Of a stretch of 64,000 nt of DNA, positions 22,923 to 32,787 are shown piece by piece (position 1 is the first letter of the stretch; every line of letters starts with the position of its first letter). Under the pieces are notes generated by a model. The model ran no database searches. It saw nothing but the letters and a program-made list of their open reading frames with translations, and was not told the DNA's origin. This DNA comes from Nephrocerus scutellatus (Eukaryota > Arthropoda > Insecta > Diptera > Pipunculidae): NCBI GenBank assembly GCA_947095585.1, contig OX352761.1:49650019-49714018 (forward strand). The letters run 5' to 3'. The translations under genes were made by a program, and so were the position numbers.

Positions 22923-23467
22923 CGATTTGAGTCACCATTGAGCCAATGCCATATTATCTGCGAGTATGTCCACGCGGAAATCCTTGGTATAGGCGACACC
23001 TTCCAACTTTTCGTGACCTTGTCCGTTAAAACTGATAGTAACACAGCTCCCATTAACTCCAATCTGGGAATTGAAGTTGTTTTGATTGTTGCTATCTTTG
23101 ATTTTGATATAAGGAGATGACAGTAAAATTCACCTTTAGTGCCCATAGATCGCAAATATATTGATGCCGCATACGCATCTTTCGAGGCATCACAAAACCC
23201 ATGAAGCTCAACTGCGGTAGATTGTTCGTCGGTTGAAATCCATCGTGGTATATTCAGCTTGGGCGGATCGTGGAGATTTTTTATATATTGTTGCCATCGA
23301 AGTCGTAAATCAGGAGATACTGGATCGTCCCAATCTAACTTTTCTAGCCACAAATCTCGCATCAATAATTTGGCAGGCAACAGAACTGGTGTGATAAAGC
23401 CCAATGGATCATACAGATGTGCGATCGTTGACAAAACACTTCGTTTCGTGTTGTCTTCATCGAACAC
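22904..23467 (-). pseudogene. BEL connection and RNase H domain
   Basis: Reads STIAHLYDPLGFITPVLLPA, then AKLLMRDLWLEKLDWDDP, then ELHGFCDASKDAYAASIYL (RNase H first Asp), IPRLELMGAVLLSVLTDKV and a degraded end. In this family the domain degrades the RNA strand during cDNA synthesis. It overlaps the integrase frame by 19 bases in a different phase, so a frameshift lies near 22910. Confidence 0.85.
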
Positions 23468-23530
23468 AGAAGGTAATTCGAAATTAAATTTGAATTGAAA
23501 TTGATCAGTATTAGGCTGCCATGAAATTCC

Positions 23531-24565
23531 TTAAGTTTTGACTGAGTTCTCTAGATTGAGCGCGAAAGGCAAAATAAATTCTCGATCCTCTTCAGGCACA
23601 GATTGTAATATTTGCTCTTCATTACTCACCCATTTACGTAAGTGAAATCTACCCTCTTCGCACATACCAATTACTTGTCGTTGCAATAGAAGAGCCTGTT
23701 CGGTGTTATTTGCACCACCGAATACATCATCTACACATGAACAATCTTCTAGTAAATGGCCTGCCATTGGGTATTTATCCTGAAGATCATGGGACAATTG
23801 TTTAAGTGTGCGTATTGCCAAGTAAGGCGCACAAGTTGTCCCAAATGTTACGGTTTTCAACATATATTCCTGAAGAGGCTCACTTGCTTTATTATGCCAG
23901 ACTACTCGCTGAAACTGTATGTCATCGGTATGAACCCAAATTTGCCTAAACATTTGTTGGAGGTCAGCTGTGAATGCCACCCTATGGAATCGCCAATTAG
24001 TAATAACTGATGGTAAGTGATTGTGCATTGTTGGTCCTGCAAATAATACATCATTTAATGAATTGCCATTTGTTGTTTTTCGGGAAGCATCAAAGACGAT
24101 CCTTAATTTTGTTGTTGAGCTTGAGTCCTTAAAGACTGCGTGATGAGGCAGATAGCAGCAACTCACTGAAATTCGACCATCTCGGTATGATGTGTGATGT
24201 TGTTCGTGTGTGCTCACCGGTTCCAAATGGTTATGAGTGAAGTAATTATTGAACATGTTCGAATATTTCATATGAAACTCAGGATCACGAATGAACCTTC
24301 TTTCTAACTGAGCAAACTGGTTGATGGCCATTTGACGAGATAAATGAGTACGAAAGGGTAATCGTACTAAATAACGACCAGATGATGTCCTTGTAGTCGT
24401 ATTATTGAACAACTTCTCACACCATTTCTCGTCCGGAGTGAACTCTCGCACCGAAGATACGTTATCTACCTCCCAAAATTTTTGAACTAGTTGATCAATT
24501 TCAACCTTTGTAACCATCGATCTTACTTGTAGTGTTGGAACTCTGCATGAATCAATAGCTCCCAT
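23531..24565 (-). pseudogene. BEL reverse transcriptase
   Basis: 344 open codons. Blocks: FWEVDNVSSVREFTPDE (linker), YLPHHAVFKDSSSTTKLRIV and FDASRKTTNGNSLNDVLFAG (fingers), RFHRVAFTADLQQMFRQIWV (first catalytic Asp), VTFGTTCAPYLAIRTL, and CVDDVFGGANNTEQA (catalytic VDD, residues about 275-277), then FHLRKWVSNEEQIL. Catalytic residues look intact. It stops just before RNase H, where homologous BEL pol continues, so a frameshift or stop at about 23470-23530 divides the gene. Confidence 0.88.
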
Positions 24566-24599
24566 TAGTATCCAACCGAATTCTGTTTTCTGTGCTGTA

Positions 24600-24915
24600 G
24601 GAAGCCCTTTACATTTTCATAAACCATCGCAAATTATTTCCGCATATACGTCACTACCGAGGAGCAAATCAATTTTATCTGGTTTGTAGAACCGAGGATC
24701 AGCTAGTGGTTGCTCTGCTATATGTGACCAGTTGACTTCACTAACCATTTTTTGTGGTAACAAGTTGGTTAACCTTTTCATAACGAAGGCTGACACGTCT
24801 AATTGGTAACCATTTACTCTGGAGCGTAAATTCAGTTGAGCAACTTTATTGCAGGAACTGGCTGTGACGTCACTGATTCCACTGATGGTTGCCTTGATTT
24901 ATAGCTGAGGTAAGT
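24600..24915 (-). pseudogene. BEL protease remnant without its active-site motif
   Basis: Minus-strand reading shows NLRSRVNGYQLDVSAFV, then MKRLTNLLPQKMVSE, then KIDLLLGSDVYAEIICDGL and TEFGWILMGAID. These are the C-terminal half of a BEL-type retropepsin and its junction to RT. I do not find the DSG/DTG active-site segment expected between the gag end and NLRSRV, so it appears deleted. A stop lies after CDGL. Confidence 0.65.
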
Positions 24916-26198
24916 TCAACCCGTTGTGGCAATAGCTTGTATCTCCGTGGATGGTTGAGCGTTATCAATATGAATTAATGTATGGTGTCTTTGTCCACGA
25001 CAGTTGTGTTTGCTCGAACATTTAGTTACAAAATGATCATAGGCAAGGCAGTTGTAAAAAACATTCTTTCCCCTTATAATACCTCTTCTTTCAAAGGTGG
25101 ACATTGCCAAGAACTTCGGGCATTTTCTCAAAATGTGGAGTTCATTGCATGCAACGCATGGGACTGTGGTATTAAGGTTATATTGTGCACTATCGTTTAC
25201 AGTTTTATTGATGTGAAATGACCTTTTCGCACTTGTTAAATTGTAGTTCGAATTGCGTTTGATTGAAGTATTCGATGAAGACGAACTTTTCGTTGATGAT
25301 GTCGACTGTTTTGATGACGATGCTGATGTCGCTTTGCTTTCAGCCACAGCCTCTAATGTTTTAATGCGAGTGTCCAAAAACGATTATAAAACGTCAAAGT
25401 TTGGCAGCGTCGACGAACCACCAATTTTTGTTTCCCAAAATCCAATTGTTTCCGATGTTAATTTTTGCGTTATAAAATAAACCAAAATCGGGTCACAATG
25501 CTTTAAATCGATTTCAAAATTTGTTAGCGCTTGACGGCACTCACGCGATATGCTGAGTAAAGACCGTATTTGATGAGGATCTTCTTCATTTATTTTCGTT
25601 TGTGAAGAAAATAAATGCATAACAGATCTGAACCATTCTCGCAGATTTTCATAATATTCCGTTAATAATTTCCATGCAGGCGTGAAATTTTCCTCAGTAG
25701 TTACCATATGTTTTAACATATCGTATGGTTCCCCTCGAAGGCTACTTTTTAAATGCCAGAACCTTTCAATTTTCGACAGTTGATTATAAGTAAGCACCAG
25801 AGACGAAAACATGTCGCGATAATGAGGCCAATCCGTATATGATCCGTCGAAGTTTGGAATCTGAATTTTGCATAATCGAGCAGATGGATTTTTTCCATTT
25901 TGATTGTCAATAACGGGAGGATTTACCGTTTCATTTTGCGACTATGCAACCGGTGCAAATTTCTTATCATGATCGTCTTGTAAAACGCAAATGGTTCTAA
26001 ATAAAGTTCTTCGAATTCTTCTGACAATTCATTTTGGAAGTAATCACTTTCGCTTGGATGTTTGTTAAGAATCAACCTTTTATCGTTCGAACGGAATTCA
26101 CTGCACAGAAGGTTCACCTTTTCGATACGTTTTTGGTAATATATTTGTGTCTTTCGTGCAGGTGCGTCCTTTTTGTAATTGGTCATAACCTTTTCCAA
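24916..26198 (-). pseudogene. gag: BEL gag, frameshift plus one in-frame stop
   Basis: Starts MEKVMTNYKKDAPARK (26198) with coiled-coil-prone sequence. A frame change occurs between 25923 and 25812. The capsid-like part (WHLKSSLRGEPYDMLKHMV, 25812-25384) is typical of the DUF1759 family of BEL Gag. An in-frame stop at 25381-25383 separates it from the same frame's continuation, which has a Ser/Thr-rich linker and zinc-knuckle region (CVACNELHILRKC, CLAYDHFVTKC, KHNCRG, HHTLIH). The second Cys of the last CxxC pair is replaced (CRGQR). Confidence 0.85.
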
Positions 26199-26451
26199 CG
26201 ATACGTACGTGTAATGCGGTTTGATGATTGACTACCGCTTCTAAATCCATTTTCGTGTTTTTCATTCCGTACGATCTTATATATGTAGGTTATGTATTGT
26301 ATTGAAATTAGGGGAATGAAATTGGGAAAGGAATTTTTGAAAGGAAAGGGAAAAGTTAAATTAGACTGCACAAATAATACCTTATAATTCGACCTCGTGG
26401 ATTGTTCCGTTGGATGTAATTGATGATGATGATGATGTGGAATCTTTCCTC

Positions 26452-26471
26452 GATCCCGGGTTTCGGCACGA
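26452..26471 (-). other. BEL primer-binding site
   Basis: On the element strand, five bases after the LTR end, the sequence TCGTGCCGAAACCCGGGAT reads like a complement of a tRNA 3' end, as BEL primer sites do. I did not assign the tRNA. Confidence 0.65.
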
Positions 26472-26476
26472 AAATA

Positions 26477-26664
26477 TGTTGTGTTGCGAACACACGTCCA
26501 CAAAGTCTCATTAATTAAAAAATCTGTTTCGGGTTTGTGCATGCAAATTAATTTTCGATAGTTCAAAAAAATGTGCTCGTTCTTTTTTCTGCTCTGCTCT
26601 CACGACGATTTACTAACGTCAAATGCCTGTGGTGTTGCAATCTTGCTGTTGATGAAATCCAACA
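26477..26664 (-). repeat. BEL 5' LTR, internally deleted
   Basis: 188 bp with the same termini as the 329-bp 3' LTR (TGTTG..CAACA). It lacks about 141 bp between AATTAATTT and TCGATAG, a segment holding GTGAATAAAACTCTTAAC and the CGCCGTTTTCG run in the other LTR. Apart from this it differs at only a few bases. Confidence 0.85.
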
Positions 26665-26775
26665 CTGACATTTTTAGGAAACTGAAAAACAAGCCCTCGA
26701 CTGGTTTAGATAGCATTCTCAATATCGTGTTAAAATACCTTCCGGTCGATATCATACGGAAATACTGCGTTATTT
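26665..26775 (+). pseudogene. LINE ORF2, start of reverse transcriptase, between BEL and R1
   Basis: Reads IFRKLKNKPSTGLDSILNIV, then LKYLPVDIIRKYCVI. This is the conserved block preceding RT in jockey-like LINEs. It is the direct continuation of the ORF2 cut by BEL at 20689, and it is cut again by R1 at TTATTT (26770-26775). Confidence 0.82.
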
Positions 26776-27464
26776 TTAAATTCTCTATATTAACTTCCCG
26801 TGCCCGTGTGTTTGTTTCTTTGACCGGGCCCCGGGCCCCATACAAATTTTTTAAAAAATTAACCCGATTTTCTTTAAATTTTATATACATGTGTATCTCC
26901 ATTGGACAACACTTTCTGTAAAAATTTGGAGACCCCGGGCACACATTTTTTAAAAAAATTAACTCGATTTTCTTCAAATTTTACACACATGTGAACCTCC
27001 GATGCACAAACATTTTTGTAAAATTTTTGGAGTGAACGGGACCTGAGGTCTAAGTGTTGCCCATATATTTTTTTTTTTAAATTAGGCCAATTTTCTTCAA
27101 ATTTTAAACGCATGTGTAAATCCGATGGACAAAACTTTTTGTACAAATTTTGGAGTGACCGGTCCCTGAGGCCCATATAAATTTTTTAAAAATTAGGTCG
27201 ATTTTCTTCAAATTTTCAACACATGAGTATCTCCGATGACAACACCTATTGAAATTTGGAAATGATCGGACCCCAAGGTTGGGAGCTCCCATACAAATTT
27301 TTTACACATGTGTGTCTCCGGTGACAACAATTTTTGTAAAAATTTTGAAGTAAATGGGCTCTAATATTAATTTTTTCCAAATTAACCCAGTTCAAACTTT
27401 GCTCACATAAGTATCTCTTTTAAGAGAATTTACATGAAAAGTTTTAATTTTTATGGGTTGTTTT
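26776..27464 (+). repeat. R1 repeat inserted in LINE RT, with target duplication
   Basis: 689 bp from TTAAATTCTCTATATTAACT to TTTTTATGGGTTG plus T run. TTATTT occurs at both borders (26770-26775 and 27465-27470). Reading across the borders leaves the LINE RT frame intact (YCVI, then YNLIKNHYFP), which fixes the ends independently. The interior holds five imperfect repeats of about 90-100 bp, each with AAATTAACCCGATTTTCTT, a CACATGTGTATCTCC-like box and GACAACACTTTTTGTAAAAA. This copy is longer than the 12035 copy because of extra internal repeats. Confidence 0.8.
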
Positions 27465-27811
27465 TTATTTATAACTTGATTAAAAATCACTACTTCCCGA
27501 GTTGTTCGAAAACATCGAAGGTTTTTCCAATAATAAAGAAAAATAAAGATCCTTCTGATTCTACGAACTATAGGCCAATCAATCTCTTGCCTAATATCGG
27601 GAAAGTTTTAGAAGTGATTATTACCAATTTTGAACGTGTGCGACGAAAAAGAGATCATACCGCGAAACCAATTTGCGTTCAAACAAAACACTCGACAGAA
27701 CACGCTGTAACCAAATTGATTTCTGATGTCAGCATCTATAGCGAAAGACTTAATCTCTGGACCATTTTATCCAAATCCTCAGTATTTCGAGATCGGATTT
27801 ATACCACCTGA
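27434..27811 (+). pseudogene. LINE ORF2 reverse transcriptase, continuation after R1
   Basis: From 27471 the frame reads YNLIKNHYFPSCSKTSKVF, PIIKKNKDPSDSTNYRPINL, LPNIGKVLEVIITNFE and KHSTEHAVTKLISDVS. These are RT blocks 1-2 of jockey-like elements. Similarity ends near 27740, before the palm (no YADD here), so the LINE is 3'-truncated or deleted. The following frames (to 27908) are not recognised. Confidence 0.82.
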
Positions 27812-27908
27812 AGCATTATTGCATCTGAATCCAATGGGCTATTTGTCGGACTCGTGCAACGTGCCGATAATCTACCATGTTGCTAGAAGGGCAACAGACT
27901 TTAGGTAA

Positions 27909-28585
27909 TCGGGATGCTAACTGGAGATTCTGTAGTAGCGTGCCTGAACGAGACCGTTATAAGAGCAATACAATTATATACTGGCGGCTCAAATCAATGT
28001 TGAATCTCGAGCAAGGTGACGAGTCAGCGCCGGTCATCCGGTCGTCATAGAAATCTGTGGGGGTGATCTTTGCGGCTGTGGGAAATTATTTAGATTCGTC
28101 TCGTGCTAATTGCTGAAGAGTGTGGATCACCAAATACAGAGCAGAACCAGTTCCATATGTCACAGTGCGTAGTCTGTAATCTCAGATTGGTTCATCGGGT
28201 GAGTCTCTCCATAAAGTCCGGGTATCGTTGCATTTTAGATTGTGTTTTTGCGTCGATCGGTTGTTATCTTTTTCGATAGATCTGGTATGACTACTAAGTG
28301 AATCAAGCGTCAGCTGTCAGCTGACGCACACGTTATGGGTGTGCGTGTGAAAGGCTGCAAAAGTGGTAAAAATATAAAAATTTAGTGTATTGTTACAAAA
28401 AGTAGTTAGTAGCGCATATAATAGAATTAGAATCCTAAGATAAATCGCAATGTAAATACAGCAGACCTAAAATAAGCAAATGCTACGAAAAGTAGTTGGT
28501 TGAGTAAGAAGGTTCGAATCCTAGATAAATCGCAATGTACCAAAAATAAGTACTAATATTAGAATTAAGAAAATACTGCATACTA
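27909..28585. other. no gene seen; contains a 21-base palindrome and a degenerate direct repeat
   Basis: A palindrome with 10-bp perfect arms (GCGTCAGCTG / CAGCTGACGC, single-base centre) lies at 28307-28327. A direct repeat of about 100 bp (AAAAGTAGTTxGxxxAG ... TAAATCGCAATGTA) occurs at 28390-28455 and 28490-28540. The AAGTAGT motif also recurs in the gypsy LTR near 32828 and 32885. No open frame. Confidence 0.45.
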
Positions 28586-28700
28586 AAGGGTGTTTTTTTG
28601 GGAGGTTTGTTTTTCCGATAGATGTCGTTTTATTTTATGACAGTTGTTTTGACAGCTCAAAGTGGCATTTCTACTCAGTATTGTTTGGCAAATCATTATG

Positions 28701-28736
<36 letters not shown>

Positions 28737-28820
28737 ACATTTGTGAAAAATAGTCGTGGTAGCCATATGCCAGAAATTGTGTTTAAATGTTAAATGCCAA
28801 AAAATTATCTACCAAATAAA
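28586..28820 (+). repeat. poly-A MITE (mariner/Tc1-like ends), truncated by duplication junction
   Basis: Starts after TA with AAGGGTGTTTTTTTGGGAGG and continues CGATAGATGTCGTTTTATTT and a 35-base A tract. It stops at CTACCAAATAAA where unit 2B begins. Its missing right half can be seen at 32319-32393. Confidence 0.75.
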
Positions 28821-28890
28821 ATGACGATGCTGATGTCGCTTTGCTTTCAGCCACAGCCTCTAATGTTTTAATGCGAGTGTCCAAAAACGA

Positions 28891-29705
28891 TTATAAAACG
28901 TCAAAGTTTGGCAGCGTCGACGAACCACCAATTTTTGTTTCCCAAAATCCAATTGTTTCCGATGTTAATTTTTGCGTTATAAAATAAACCAAAATCGGGT
29001 CACAATGCTTTAAATCGATTTCAAAATTTGTTAGCGCTTGACGGCACTCACGCGATATGCTGAGTAAAGACCGTATTTGATGAGGATCTTCTTCATTTAT
29101 TTTCGTTTGTGAAGAAAATAAATGCATAACAGATCTGAACCATTCTCGCAGATTTTCATAATATTCCGTTAATAATTTCCATGCAGGCGTGAAATTTTCC
29201 TCAGTAGTTACCATATGTTTTAACATATCGTATGGTTCCCCTCGAAGGCTACTTTTTAAATGCCAGAACCTTTCAATTTTCGACAGTTGATTATTAGTAA
29301 GCACCAGAGACGAAAACATGTCGCGATAATGAGGCCAATCCGTATATGATCCGTCGAAGTTTGGAATCTGAATTTTGCATAATCGAGCAGATGGATTTTT
29401 TCCATTTTGATTGTCAATAACGGGAGGATTTACCGTTTCATTTTGCGACTATGCAACCGGTGCAAATTTCTTATCATGATCGTCTTGTAAAACGCAAATG
29501 GTTCTAAATAAAGTTCTTCGAATTCTTCTGACAATTCATTTTGGAAGTAATCACTTTCGCTTGGATGTTTGTTAAGAATCAACCTTTTATCGTTCGAACG
29601 GAATTCACTGCACAGAAGGTTCACCTTTTCGATACGTTTTTGGTAATATATTTGTGTCTTTCGTGCAGGTGCGTCCTTTTTGTAATTGGTCATAACCTTT
29701 TCCAA
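28891..29705 (-). pseudogene. gag: BEL gag 5' part, duplicated copy in unit 2B
   Basis: Copy of 25384-26198 without the rest of the element: its downstream gag and pol are replaced by the duplication junction at 28820. The frame break between 29430 and 29319 is the same as in unit 2A. One residue differs (Tyr to Asn in VLTxNQLSK). Confidence 0.85.
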
Positions 29706-29983
29706 CGATACGTACGTGTAATGCGGTTTGATGATTGACTACCGCTTCTAAATCCATTTTCGTGTTTTTCATTCCGTACGATCTTATATATGTAGGTTAT
29801 GTATTGTATTGAAATTAGGGGAATGAAATTGGGAAAGGAATTTTTGAAAGGAAAGGGAAAAGTTAAATTAGACTGCACAAATAATACCTTATAATTCGAC
29901 CTCGTGGATTGTTCCGTTGGATGTAATTGATGATGATGATGATGTGGAATCTTTCCTCGATCCCGGGTTTCGGCACGAAAATA

Positions 29984-30171
29984 TGTTGTGTTGCGAACAC
30001 ACGTCCACAAAGTCTCATTAATTAAAAAATCTGTTTCGGGTTTGTGCATGCAAATTAATTTTCGATAGTTCAAAAAAATGTGCTCGTTCTTTTTTCTGCT
30101 CTGCTCTCACGACGATTTACTAACGTCAAATGCCTGTGGTGTTGCAATCTTGCTGTTGATGAAATCCAACA
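29984..30171 (-). repeat. BEL 5' LTR, duplicated copy in unit 2B
   Basis: Identical in layout to 26477-26664, with the same internal deletion. It is followed by CTGAC and LINE ORF2. Confidence 0.85.
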
Positions 30172-30282
30172 CTGACATTTTTAGGAAACTGAAAAACAAG
30201 CCCTCGACTGGTTTAGATAGCATTCTCAATATCGTGTTAAAATACCTTCCGGTCGATATCATACGGAAATACTGCGTTATTT
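30172..30282 (+). pseudogene. LINE ORF2 RT start, copy in unit 2B
   Basis: Same as 26665-26775; the frame is cut by the R1 copy. Confidence 0.8.
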
Positions 30283-30971
30283 TTAAATTCTCTATATTAA
30301 CTTCCCGTGCCCGTGTGTTTGTTTCTTTGACCGGGCCCCGGGCCCCATACAAATTTTTTAAAAAATTAACCCGATTTTCTTTAAATTTTATATACATGTG
30401 TATCTCCATTGGACAACACTTTCTGTAAAAATTTGGAGACCCCGGGCACACATTTTTTAAAAAAATTAACTCGATTTTCTTCAAATTTTACACACATGTG
30501 AACCTCCGATGCACAAACATTTTTGTAAAATTTTTGGAGTGAACGGGACCTGAGGTCTAAGTGTTGCCCATATATTTTTTTTTTTAAATTAGGCCAATTT
30601 TCTTCAAATTTTAAACGCATGTGTAAATCCGATGGACAAAACTTTTTGTACAAATTTTGGAGTGACCGGTCCCTGAGGCCCATATAAATTTTTTAAAAAT
30701 TAGGTCGATTTTCTTCAAATTTTCAACACATGAGTATCTCCGATGACAACACCTATTGAAATTTGGAAATGATCGGACCCCAAGGTTGGGAGCTCCCATA
30801 CAAATTTTTTACACATGTGTGTCTCCGGTGACAACAATTTTTGTAAAAATTTTGAAGTAAATGGGCTCTAATATTAATTTTTTCCAAATTAACCCAGTTC
30901 AAACTTTGCTCACATAAGTATCTCTTTTAAGAGAATTTACATGAAAAGTTTTAATTTTTATGGGTTGTTTT
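30283..30971 (+). repeat. R1 repeat, copy in unit 2B
   Basis: Duplicate of 26776-27464 by segmental duplication, not an independent insertion. Confidence 0.85.
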
Positions 30972-31318
30972 TTATTTATAACTTGATTAAAAATCACTAC
31001 TTCCCGAGTTGTTCGAAAACATCGAAGGTTTTTCCAATAATAAAGAAAAATAAAGATCCTTCTGATTCTACGAACTATAGGCCAATCAATCTCTTGCCTA
31101 ATATCGGGAAAGTTTTAGAAGTGATTATTACCAATTTTGAACGTGTGCGACGAAAAAGAGATCATACCGCGAAACCAATTTGCGTTCAAACAAAACACTC
31201 GACAGAACACGCTGTAACCAAATTGATTTCTGATGTCAGCATCTATAGCGAAAGACTTAATCTCTGGACCATTTTATCCAAATCCTCAGTATTTCGAGAT
31301 CGGATTTATACCACCTGA
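30941..31318 (+). pseudogene. LINE ORF2 RT continuation, copy in unit 2B
   Basis: Same as 27434-27811. Confidence 0.8.
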
Positions 31319-32090
31319 AGCATTATTGCATCTGAATCCAATGGGCTATTTGTCGGACTCGTGCAACGTGCCGATAATCTACCATGTTGCTAGAAGGGCA
31401 ACAGACTTTAGGTAATCGGGATGCTAACTGGAGATTCTGTAGTAGCGTGCCTGAACGAGACCGTTATAAGAGCAATACAATTATATACTGGTGGCTCAAA
31501 TCAATGTTGAATCTCGAGCAAGGTGACGAGTCAGCGCCGGTCATCCGGTCGTCATAGAAATCTGTGGGGGTGATCTTTGCGCTGTGGGAAATTATTTAGA
31601 TTCGTCTCGTGCTAATTGCTGAAGAGTGTGGATCACCAAATACAGAGCAGAACCAGTTCCATATGTCACAGTGCGTAGTCTGTAATCTCAGATTGGTTCA
31701 TCGGGTGAGTCTCTCCATAAAGTCCGGGTATCGTTGCATTTTAGATTGTGTTTTTGCGTCGATCGGTTGTTATCTTTTTCGATAGATCTGGTATGACTAC
31801 TAAGTGAATCAAGCGTCAGCTGTCAGCTGACGCACACGTTATGGGTGTGCGTGTGAAAGGCTGCAAAAGTGGTAAAAATATAAAAATTTAGTGTATTGTT
31901 ACAAAAAGTAGTTAGTAGCGCATATAATAGAATTAGAATCCTAAGATAAATCGCAATGTAAATACAGCAGACCTAAAATAAGCAAATGCTACGAAAAGTA
32001 GTTGGTTGAGTAAGAAGGTTCGAATCCTAGATAAATCGCAATGTACCAAAAATAAGTACTAATATTAGAATTAAGAAAATACTGCATACT

Positions 32091-32565
32091 AAAGGGTGTT
32101 TTTTTGGGAGGTTTGTTTTTCCGATAGATGTCGTTTTATTTTATGACAGTTGTTTTGACAGCTCAAAGTGGCATTTCTACTCAGTATTGTTTGGCAAATC
32201 ATTATGAAAAAAAAAAAAAAAAAAAAAAAAAATGACATTTGTGAAAAATAGTCGTGGTAGCCATATGCCAGAAATTGTGTTTAAATGTTAAATGCCAAAA
32301 AATTATCTACCAAATAAAAAAAAATTTTGGTCATTTCATAATTTTATATGTGTTTTATTCAAAAAAAAATCGGCAACCTCTTAAAAAAACACGTTATATC
32401 TAACGGGTGTTTTTTTAAGAGGTTGCCGATTTTTTTTTTGAATAAAACACATATAAAATTATGAAATGACTAAAATTTTTTTTTATTTGGTAGATAATTT
32501 TTTGGCATTTAACATTTAAACACAATTTCTGGCATATGGCTACCAGGACTATTTTTCACAAATGT

Positions 32566-32604
<39 letters not shown>

Positions 32605-32720
32605 CATAATGATTTGCCAAACAATACTGAGTAGAAATGCCACTTTGAGCTGTCAAAACAACTGTCATAAAATAAAACGACATCTATCGGAAAAACAAAC
32701 CTCCCAAAAAAACACCCTTT
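32091..32720. repeat. palindromic dimer of the poly-A MITE
   Basis: The left arm (32091-32393, plus) and right arm (32404-32720, minus) are inverted copies of the same roughly 300-bp MITE. They meet at a 12-base centre GTTATATCTAAC flanked by AAAAAAACAC and GGGTGTTTTTTT. Outer ends are TA|AAGGGTG and CACCCTT|TA. Each arm has a long homopolymer (A about 24, T about 30). The TA-flanked GGGTGTTTTTTT ends suggest a Tc1/mariner-related MITE. The whole could fold into a 300-bp hairpin. Confidence 0.8.
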
Positions 32721-32787
32721 AAAAATAAGCACTTTTATGTAGCATACTTTTAGGCTGTAAGGCATTAGATTATTTAAAATTTGAAAT

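Larger units (their letters stand above)
20690..26664 (-). mobile_element. BEL/Pao LTR retrotransposon, full length with 5-bp target duplication
   Basis: 5975 bp on the minus strand. The 5' LTR is 26664-26477, the primer-binding site is next to it, then gag, protease, RT, RNase H, integrase and DUF5641 end (pol stop at 21257). A polypurine tract (21019-21030, TGGGGGCCGATA on the minus strand) and the 3' LTR (21018-20690) complete it. CTGAC flanks both sides (20685-20689 and 26665-26669). It sits inside a LINE ORF2 in opposite orientation. Stops and frameshifts in gag and pol make this copy non-autonomous as read. Confidence 0.93.
25314..28820. repeat. 3507-bp tandem duplication, unit 2A
   Basis: Starts ATGACGATGCTGATG inside BEL gag and ends inside a MITE at CTACCAAATAAA. 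It repeats at 28821 with offset 3507. It carries gag 5' part, BEL 5' LTR, LINE RT, R1 and most of the MITE. Confidence 0.95.
28821..32318. repeat. 3507-bp tandem duplication, unit 2B
   Basis: Second unit. It contains gag pieces (28891-29319, 29430-29705), the BEL 5' LTR (29984-30171), LINE RT (30172-30282 and 30978-31318), R1 (30283-30971) and the MITE. Differences I noticed from 2A: a substitution in gag at 25783/29290 (A to T), one C-to-T near 27981/31488, one G deletion near 28072, and a shorter poly-A tract in the MITE (about 24 versus about 35). The end is approximate because of the A tract. Confidence 0.93.

Noticed and set aside
26183..26566. 127-codon minus-strand frame covering the BEL leader and LTR
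   Set aside because: It crosses the primer-binding site and LTR and includes a (His)n run from (GAT)n; no homology.
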